Shown here: piece after piece, positions 33,782-38,447 of the stretch
How positions within the stretch are numbered: position 1 is the stretch's first letter
Layout: each line of letters begins with the position of its first letter
DNA from: Planctomycetes bacterium UBA7888
Lineage (GTDB): Bacteria; Planctomycetota; UBA1135
NCBI GenBank assembly: GCA_002500505.1
Contig: DLRM01000017.1
Coordinates: 28,921-67,367, forward strand
Reading direction: 5' to 3'
Length of the DNA stretch: 38,447 nucleotides
Notes under the pieces: generated by a model
Databases searched by the model: none
The model's input: only the letters and a program-made list of their open reading frames with translations
Told to the model about the DNA's origin: nothing
Made by a program: the position numbers and the translations under genes

Positions 33782-34804
33782 TCAGCTTGGGGTTTGGTCC
33801 AACTCTGGGCGGGAAGGGCGAGCCATAAGTTGACGTACGACTTCTTTCGGTTCAAGCTTATCGAATAGGATGGCATGAAGAGCTTCGGTAATTGGCATTT
33901 CAATCCCAGCCCTTTGAGCCGCACGGTGGACCGCTTGACAGGTCCAAACTCCTTCGGAAACTTTTTCGGTGGTTTTCAAAATGCTGTCAAGGGATTCACC
34001 CTTTCCGACTCGCTCCCCAAAGGCACGGTTACGGGAATGACAGGAGTAACAAGTCACCATAAGGTCGCCAGCTCCAGAAAGCCCAAAGAATGTCTCTCGC
34101 TGAGCGCCTTGCGCATTGCCAAACCGTCCCATTTCAACTAAGCCTCGAGAAACGAGGGCCGCTTTTGCGTTATCCCCTAAACCAATACCGTCGGCAACTC
34201 CTGCCGCCACAGCAATAATATTTTTCAAAGCTCCACCAAGCTCCACACCGATCAAATCGTTGCTAGAGTAAACCCGAAACTGAGGTCCTGCGATTTGATT
34301 CTGAAAATGTTTGGCAAGGATGGGATTCTCGGCAGCAATCACAACTGAAGTGGCTAAACCAAATGCTGTCTCTTCCGCGTGAGAAGGACCCGATAAAACC
34401 GCAATACCTGCTTCGGATGTTATCGCTTCGGCAAGAATCTGGCTCGGGCGCTGAAAAGATTCCAGCTCCAATCCTTTGGAACATGACAAGCCGGGGAGCG
34501 ATGACAAGGCACCATTAAACTGCATCACCGTTTCCCGTATAAACTGAGTCGGGATGACTGAGTAAAACTCGGTCGCTCCTTCTAGAGCTTCTTCACGATT
34601 CCCAGTCCAAAGCAAAGCCTCTGGAAGCTCAACCCCAGGAAGAAACTTTTCATTCTTTCGAGTCCGGGCAACTTCAGCAGCATATTCGGAGTCCACCGAC
34701 CAAACCGCAACATCTCTTCCTGCACGATGAAGACTCAGGGCAATCGCCGTACCCCATCCCCCATCGCCAAGCACTAAGCAACGCCCGTTCTTTTCCAAAG
34801 TCAT
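33782..34804 (-). CDS. gpsA: Glycerol-3-phosphate dehydrogenase [NAD(P)+]
   Basis: A 340-residue cytoplasmic enzyme that reduces dihydroxyacetone phosphate to sn-glycerol-3-phosphate for phospholipid synthesis. The dinucleotide-binding GDGGWGTAIAL is near residue 13, the substrate-binding lysine region ELGGALKNIIAVAAGVADG near 185-205, and LSGAGDLMVTCYSCHSRNR near 240. Length is normal. It overlaps plsY by four bases, so the acyl acceptor and the acyltransferase are made together. Confidence 0.96.
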   Translation of the reverse strand: MTLEKNGRCLVLGDGGWGTAIALSLHRAGRDVAVWSVDSEYAAEVARTRKNEKFLPGVELPEALLWTGNREEALEGATEFYSVIPTQFIRETVMQFNGALSSLPGLSCSKGLELESFQRPSQILAEAITSEAGIAVLSGPSHAEETAFGLATSVVIAAENPILAKHFQNQIAGPQFRVYSSNDLIGVELGGALKNIIAVAAGVADGIGLGDNAKAALVSRGLVEMGRFGNAQGAQRETFFGLSGAGDLMVTCYSCHSRNRAFGERVGKGESLDSILKTTEKVSEGVWTCQAVHRAAQRAGIEMPITEALHAILFDKLEPKEVVRQLMARPSRPELDQTPS

Positions 34805-35475
34805 GATTGTTTCCCCATCGAGTTCTCCTCACCTTTCAAAAGCCGGGTGATGTTGGAACGATGGGTCCAAAATGTTAAGCCTCCCGCGACTAGTCCGAAA
34901 AAGAGGACGGTTTCCTGTTCCCCTCCCAGCCGAGCTTCGGAAGATAGGAGGGGCAGGCTCACCGGAAGGGCCAGACCAAAAGCTAAGGAACCGATGGACA
35001 TAAAGCGTGTCAGTTTTGCAGCCACAAGGAGGGCGATACCTGAAATGAGAACCGCCAGCGGCTGGAGGGCTAAAAAAGCACCACTCAGCGTGGCAACTCC
35101 TTTTCCACCTTTGAATTGATGGTAAATAGGCCAGACATGGCCGCACCAGGCTCCAAAGCCAGCCCAAGAAGCACATTTCCAAGGTCCCGTGCTGGAATCG
35201 CCATTTTGGACCTCCCAAACCGACAAGTTCAGAAGAATCCATACGGGCAAAAATCCCTTCAGGGCATCGAGGAGGTAAACCAAAATAGCACCACCACGGC
35301 CGAGGGCTCGCCCCGCATTGGTGGCACCAAGATTGCCACTTCCTACTTTGCGCAAATTAATCCCACGAATCCTTGTCAGAAGCAGAGCAAAGGAAACCGA
35401 ACCCAGCAAATACGCTCCGAAGAAAGACAGGGCAGGCGTTGGGAGAAAAGGACTCGGCAAGGGCTGAAGAAGCAT
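34801..35475 (-). CDS. plsY: Glycerol-3-phosphate acyltransferase PlsY
   Basis: A 224-residue integral membrane enzyme that transfers an acyl group from acyl-phosphate to glycerol-3-phosphate, the first step of phosphatidic acid synthesis. About five membrane helices are visible. The conserved GSGNLGATNAGRALG is near residue 42 and HVWPIYHQFKGGKGVAT near 113. It overlaps gpsA (ATGA) and heads the leftward gene train. No clear promoter was found for it in the gap before the ferredoxin gene. Confidence 0.95.
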   Translation of the reverse strand: MLLQPLPSPFLPTPALSFFGAYLLGSVSFALLLTRIRGINLRKVGSGNLGATNAGRALGRGGAILVYLLDALKGFLPVWILLNLSVWEVQNGDSSTGPWKCASWAGFGAWCGHVWPIYHQFKGGKGVATLSGAFLALQPLAVLISGIALLVAAKLTRFMSIGSLAFGLALPVSLPLLSSEARLGGEQETVLFFGLVAGGLTFWTHRSNITRLLKGEENSMGKQS

Positions 35476-35562
35476 GGGTAGCAGAATACTCCCTACTCCC
35501 TCCTTTTTTTGGAGAAGGGAAGGGCTTCTAGGGCTTTTTTTTCATCATTTCCAAAAAAACTC

Positions 35563-35590
35563 TTGACCCTGCCCCAGCGTCCAGTATTTA
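35563..35590 (+). promoter_or_regulatory. Possible sigma70-like promoter for the ferredoxin gene
   Basis: TTGACC (35563-35568) and TATTTA (35585-35590) separated by 16 bases. The -35 box is close to consensus but the -10 box is weak. A small hairpin CCCCT-CTTC-GGGGG follows in the leader at 35613-35626, before AGAAAG and the ATG at 35647. Confidence 0.4.
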
Positions 35591-35646
35591 GAAGGTCTCA
35601 AACGGCACGCAACCCCTCTTCGGGGGGCCGCCGCAGAAAGATCATC

Positions 35647-35913
35647 ATGCCCTACATCATTGCTGAACCTTGTGTTAACACCAAAGACACCGCTTGCGTG
35701 GATGTCTGTCCTACCGAGTGCATTTACGAGGCTGAGCCTCAACCGGGCACTTTAGACCTCCCTATGTTTATCCACCCGGATGAGTGCATTGACTGCGGTG
35801 CCTGCGAACCGGAATGTCCAGTAGACGCCATCTTTACCGAAGATGAGTTGCCCGAAAAATGGGCGGCATTTGAGCAAGCCAACGCCGATTTGGGTTCCCA
35901 GCACGACGAATAA
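35647..35913 (+). CDS. fdxA: 7Fe ferredoxin ([3Fe-4S][4Fe-4S])
   Basis: An 88-residue FdxA-type ferredoxin carrying electrons in the cytoplasm. Cysteines 9, 17, 21 and 25 (CVNTKDTACVDVCPTEC) and a second group in DECIDCGACEPECP match Azotobacter-type 7Fe ferredoxins, with the position of the fourth ligand of one cluster replaced by Thr12, as expected for a [3Fe-4S] site. I chose the ATG at 35647; the open frame back to 35509 adds a basic, unrelated lead. It is transcribed alone between plsY and tRNA-Gly. Confidence 0.94.
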   Translation: MPYIIAEPCVNTKDTACVDVCPTECIYEAEPQPGTLDLPMFIHPDECIDCGACEPECPVDAIFTEDELPEKWAAFEQANADLGSQHDE

Positions 35914-35947
35914 ACATCTCGCCTGCAAATCTCGTCGCAAAAAAATC

Positions 35948-35973
35948 AGACCCGGCTCTTTCGAGTCGGGTCT
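35948..35973. terminator. Bidirectional terminator between fdxA and tRNA-Gly
   Basis: An 11-base stem with one G-U pair (35948-35958 and 35963-35973, loop TTTC). On the minus strand it is followed by GATTTTTTTG, so it strongly ends the tRNA transcript; on the plus strand it is followed by GCTGTTTT and may also end fdxA. Confidence 0.8.
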
Positions 35974-35980
35974 GCTGTTT

Positions 35981-36055
35981 TGGAGCGGCCGATGGGATTT
36001 GAACCCACGACATCAACCTTGGCAAGGTTGAGCTCTACCACTGAGCTACGGCCGC
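35981..36055 (-). tRNA. tRNA-Gly (anticodon GCC)
   Basis: On the minus strand a 75-base cloverleaf: acceptor stem GCGGCCG with CGGCCGC, D arm GCTCAGTGGTAGAGC, anticodon stem CAACC/GGTTG with loop TTGCCAA giving anticodon GCC, and T arm GTGGGTTCAAATCCCAT. The discriminator base is T and the CCA end is encoded. Confidence 0.97.
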
Positions 36056-36100
36056 AGTTTCAAGGTCGGAAAAGATACGGCCAAGGGGTCTCCCTGTCAA

Positions 36101-37141
36101 TCAGGAAGCCTGGGGGCGGTTCTCGCGGCGGGCTAAGGGCTCTCCTTCAGTATCCACCTCACCGAATACTTCCAGAGCGCGGCGGCGAACCAAGGCCTGT
36201 ACCTCCTCCACCGACAGACCGGTCAATGGAATCTGACCTCCAGCCATCCGCCCATGGCCACCGCAAGATCCTTCCGCGCCGACGATGTAGCGAAGAGCCG
36301 GGTAGGCATCCGCCCCTGGCATGTCGGTTCGAACAGAAACTTGATATCGGTTATCACAAGCCCCACCAGCAAGAGACCACTGTTTCCCACGAAGCCGAAC
36401 AAACCAGTCTGCCACTTCAGCAACCATTTCTGGGCTTGGCACTTCCCCCATTAATGTGAGAAGGAGAGGGCCATAACATTGGCAAGACTCAATGGCATCC
36501 GCCATTTCTCGGAAATAACCTCGACTGAGTTCGGGCTGGTCGATGTGGGCGACCAAGCGACGATCCGCCATTTTCTGAAGTTGGAAATAGGCCTCCGCAT
36601 CTTGAGGTGTGGCGTCACGGGCAAGATCGTTCGTGTCGTAGCGAACACCACAAAAAAGAGCGGTAGCCGCTCGAATATCCAATTCCACGTCAAAAGCTCT
36701 TAACAAATCGTATAGCATCGTGGAAGTTGCACCGTAGTTCGGATCAACCCAGCAAAAGGAAGGTGCTTTGCACTCGCTTTTTTCATCGGCGAGTTCGTGA
36801 TGATCAATGACTCCGAGTACATTTAGAGCACCAGGCGGATTGGTGTGCGTGAATCCCGGCTGGGCGTCCACGACAAAAATCCCGGTGTAGCGTGAAGGAT
36901 CCACACCCCCTTTTGGAAGAGCCGTAATTTCCAAAAGTTCACGCATGGCAATGTTCTCCGCTCGGCGGATACGCCCTTCCAAAACAAGGTCGGACTCAAC
37001 TTCAAAAGCCTCTCGTAATAGATGCTGCAGAGCAACCAAGGCACCAAGACCGTCTGGGTCCGGATGGCGGTGCGTGCACAGCACCACGCGGTCTCCGGGT
37101 TGGAGACAAGCGCGGAACGAATCGAGGTCGGGAAGGGTCAT
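36101..37141 (-). CDS. DHH-family phosphoesterase
   Basis: A 346-residue DHH phosphoesterase of the NrnA/RecJ-like group, which cleaves short oligonucleotides, pAp or cyclic dinucleotides. Motifs: HRHPDPDGLGA (His26, Asp28, Asp30), VDAQPG near 102, VIDHHE near 117, and the DHHA1-domain motif GSCGGHGRMAGG near 308. The start at 37141 overlaps the preceding gene's stop (ATGA); the longer frame to 37357 adds 72 residues that lie inside that gene. The substrate cannot be decided from sequence. Confidence 0.9.
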   Translation of the reverse strand: MTLPDLDSFRACLQPGDRVVLCTHRHPDPDGLGALVALQHLLREAFEVESDLVLEGRIRRAENIAMRELLEITALPKGGVDPSRYTGIFVVDAQPGFTHTNPPGALNVLGVIDHHELADEKSECKAPSFCWVDPNYGATSTMLYDLLRAFDVELDIRAATALFCGVRYDTNDLARDATPQDAEAYFQLQKMADRRLVAHIDQPELSRGYFREMADAIESCQCYGPLLLTLMGEVPSPEMVAEVADWFVRLRGKQWSLAGGACDNRYQVSVRTDMPGADAYPALRYIVGAEGSCGGHGRMAGGQIPLTGLSVEEVQALVRRRALEVFGEVDTEGEPLARRENRPQAS

Positions 37142-37995
37142 TGAATTCCTGCCGACTCCAAGACGCCTAGGGCTTCCTGGAGAGCCTCTCCAGGATACGC
37201 GGGCGCGACTTGAAGCACACGCCGAGCAGACGAGGGCAAATATTCGGCCACTAGACGGAAATCGCCGCTGCCTTCGCCAGGGAGGAGCTGATCCTGACCA
37301 TTCGCATAGTCTTGTAGAGAAACTCCTCGGATTTGGTGGCTTTGGCATTGGAGCCAATCCCCCACGGCTTCAAGCCCCAAGGCTGCTCTCAAATGGATGG
37401 CGCCAAGATCCAACCACAGTCCTAGAGCAGGGTGATTCAACTCGCCAAGGAGAAGCTTGGTTGTTTCCACTGTGAGAAGGGACGCAGGCGAAGCTGAGGG
37501 AACAAGGGCCAGGGAGAGTTCGGGCCAGCGGTGGAGCAAGGTATGCACAAAACTCGCCAGGCTCTCAAGTTCTCGTTCAGCAGCCAAGCCCGTGGAGGCT
37601 TGGCTGAGCAGTTCTTCGATAGCTTCATCCCCCTCCAGGTTGCCTTCCTCTCGTAGACGCTGAAGGAGTTTCTCCCCTCGACCTGCGGCCTCTTCAGACG
37701 AGGAGGGTGGTGCGGGAATCAAAAGGAGGTTCGCTCCAAGGGTCTGTAGCCGCTGGATTGCATCAGGGGCCTTCTCTAGGTCGTGGGGAGGGTTCTCAGA
37801 CTCATGCAAGGCATCCCAAGAGGCAGCAGTGAAGTGGGTTCCTGTATCTCGATGGGCCTCAGAAATTCCGTCCAAACCCAAAAAAGGGTCCCCGGGAAGG
37901 AGCCCAATCCCGTAAAATCCGTGTTCCCGGGCAGTACGCAACTGCGCCGAAGCAAGATTGGGCCTTCCCCCGAACCATCCAGAGCTTAATTCCAT
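37138..37995 (-). CDS. Xylose-isomerase-like TIM-barrel protein with degenerate metal site
   Basis: A 285-residue protein resembling the AP endonuclease 2/xylose isomerase-like TIM barrel. It is recognisable from the opening strand MELSSGWFGG, a central LGLWLDLGAIHL strand and GVSLQDYANGQDQLLPGEGSGDF toward the end. The metal-binding Glu, His and final Glu usual in sugar epimerases are missing: the Glu strand reads LALVPS, the His before QD is Ser, and the last strand reads VLQVAPAY. I chose the ATG at 37995 with AAGGA before it; the longer TTG form to 38028 is less likely. It overlaps the DHH gene by four bases. Confidence 0.65.
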   Translation of the reverse strand: MELSSGWFGGRPNLASAQLRTAREHGFYGIGLLPGDPFLGLDGISEAHRDTGTHFTAASWDALHESENPPHDLEKAPDAIQRLQTLGANLLLIPAPPSSSEEAAGRGEKLLQRLREEGNLEGDEAIEELLSQASTGLAAERELESLASFVHTLLHRWPELSLALVPSASPASLLTVETTKLLLGELNHPALGLWLDLGAIHLRAALGLEAVGDWLQCQSHQIRGVSLQDYANGQDQLLPGEGSGDFRLVAEYLPSSARRVLQVAPAYPGEALQEALGVLESAGIQ

Positions 37996-38094
37996 CTGTT
38001 CCTTGGCTTCAGTCTGCGTAATTGGCAAACATCGAACCGCCTGAACAGTATGGCTTTGCCAAGCTTGAAACCCAAAAAGCCAAAAAACATAACG

Positions 38095-38447
38095 ATGAAA
38101 AAAATTCTCCTCCTTACCCTTTCTCTCGGCTTTTTTGCTGGCTCAGTGCTTGCTCAAGAAGCCCAGCCTCCCTGTTGCGAAGAAGGCAAACCTGCCGCTG
38201 AAGCTACTGAAAATAGCAGTACCCCCGAATCCGGTCCTTGCCCCATGGAAGGCGGTGAATGCGAAAAATTTGGTACTGCCGAATGCCAAATTCGTGGCGG
38301 GGAATGCGATGACATGAAAGACGACTGCCCCTTTGAGGGTGACGACGCCAAGGCACCATGCGCCGACTGTGAAGACCCCGGCAAATGTGAAGACGCTGCC
38401 AAGTGCGCCAATGGCGAAATGCCTGGCTGCGACAAAATGGCCAAAGG
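38095..38447 (+). CDS. Cysteine-rich acidic exported protein (partial, runs off the window)
   Basis: At least 117 residues are visible before the window ends. A signal peptide MKKILLLTLSLGFFAGSVLA is followed by a mature part rich in Cys, Glu, Asp and Gly, with cysteines every 4-15 residues (PCC, GPCPMEGGEC, TAEC, GGEC, DDCP, APCADC, GKC, AKC, PGC). That suggests disulfides or metal binding in the periplasm. No known family. An in-frame ATG at 38050 would add 15 residues ahead of the signal peptide and is less likely. Confidence 0.7.
   Translation, partial: MKKILLLTLSLGFFAGSVLAQEAQPPCCEEGKPAAEATENSSTPESGPCPMEGGECEKFGTAECQIRGGECDDMKDDCPFEGDDAKAPCADCEDPGKCEDAAKCANGEMPGCDKMAK

Noticed and set aside
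37142..37357. 72-codon N-terminal extension of the DHH gene
   Set aside because: Basic, Ser/Pro-rich and entirely inside the TIM-barrel gene; the ATGA overlap at 37141 gives a normal DHH start.
1..38447. CRISPR array, insertion sequence, prophage or attachment site
   Set aside because: I saw no regularly spaced repeats, transposase or integrase, and the single tRNA gene shows no duplicated end.

Overview
The window reads as ordinary chromosomal DNA from a Gram-negative bacterium with an outer membrane. The evidence is several lipoprotein and signal-peptide genes, two beta-barrel-like proteins with terminal aromatic residues, a likely LPS-type sugar kinase next to a glycosyltransferase, and a periplasmic HtrA. 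Base composition looks near 50% GC and even. I see no insertion sequence, integrase, prophage, CRISPR array or rRNA. A protein with four SANT/Myb-like repeats, a HEAT/VWA protein, a sulfatase-fold membrane protein, a single-chain dimeric GlyRS and Na+-NQR together suggest the PVC/planctomycete neighbourhood or another little-cultured phylum. That placement is inference; no single marker gene settles it.

Layout. 1-2177 (+): a partial sugar-kinase-like gene, a GT4 glycosyltransferase and an outer-membrane-type protein. 2205-2798 (-): iron superoxide dismutase. 2883-8338 (+): a membrane GT-C/TPR protein, a Lon-type protease without a recognisable Walker A, and a TatD-like hydrolase closed by a strong terminator. 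8557-9597 (-): HtrA. 9710-16499 (+): the complete nqrABCDEF-apbE operon. 16541-21439 (-): VWA/HEAT protein, MDR dehydrogenase, chalcone-isomerase-like protein, nqrM, and two envelope proteins. 21470-23215 (+): a small unknown protein and a degenerate sulfatase-like protein. 23202-35475 (-): a long leftward gene train, in transcription order plsY, gpsA, two M16 peptidases, pepF-like, phosphatase, glyS, ptsI, SANT-repeat protein, small membrane protein. 35647-35913 (+): 7Fe ferredoxin. 35981-37995 (-): tRNA-Gly(GCC), DHH phosphoesterase, TIM-barrel protein. 38095 to the edge (+): a cysteine-rich acidic exported protein.

How they fit together. The clearest functional unit is the sodium-pumping NADH:quinone reductase. 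All six subunits are present with flavin and Fe-S ligands visible, ApbE attaches FMN to NqrB and NqrC, and the Fe-S maturation factor NqrM lies on the opposite strand about 1.5 kb beyond apbE in a separate gene group. plsY and gpsA are consecutive steps of phospholipid precursor synthesis and overlap by four bases. The two M16 peptidases also overlap and look like an active/inactive pair.

Most of the window is housekeeping. The less ordinary points are: a run of ten C immediately before the start of the SANT-repeat gene; three enzyme-fold proteins that have lost key residues (Lon-like ATPase, sulfatase-like, TIM barrel); an inactive M16 subunit fused to a possible LolA/LolB-like domain; and the cysteine-rich exported protein cut by the window edge. 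I do not see a clear previously undescribed multi-gene system.
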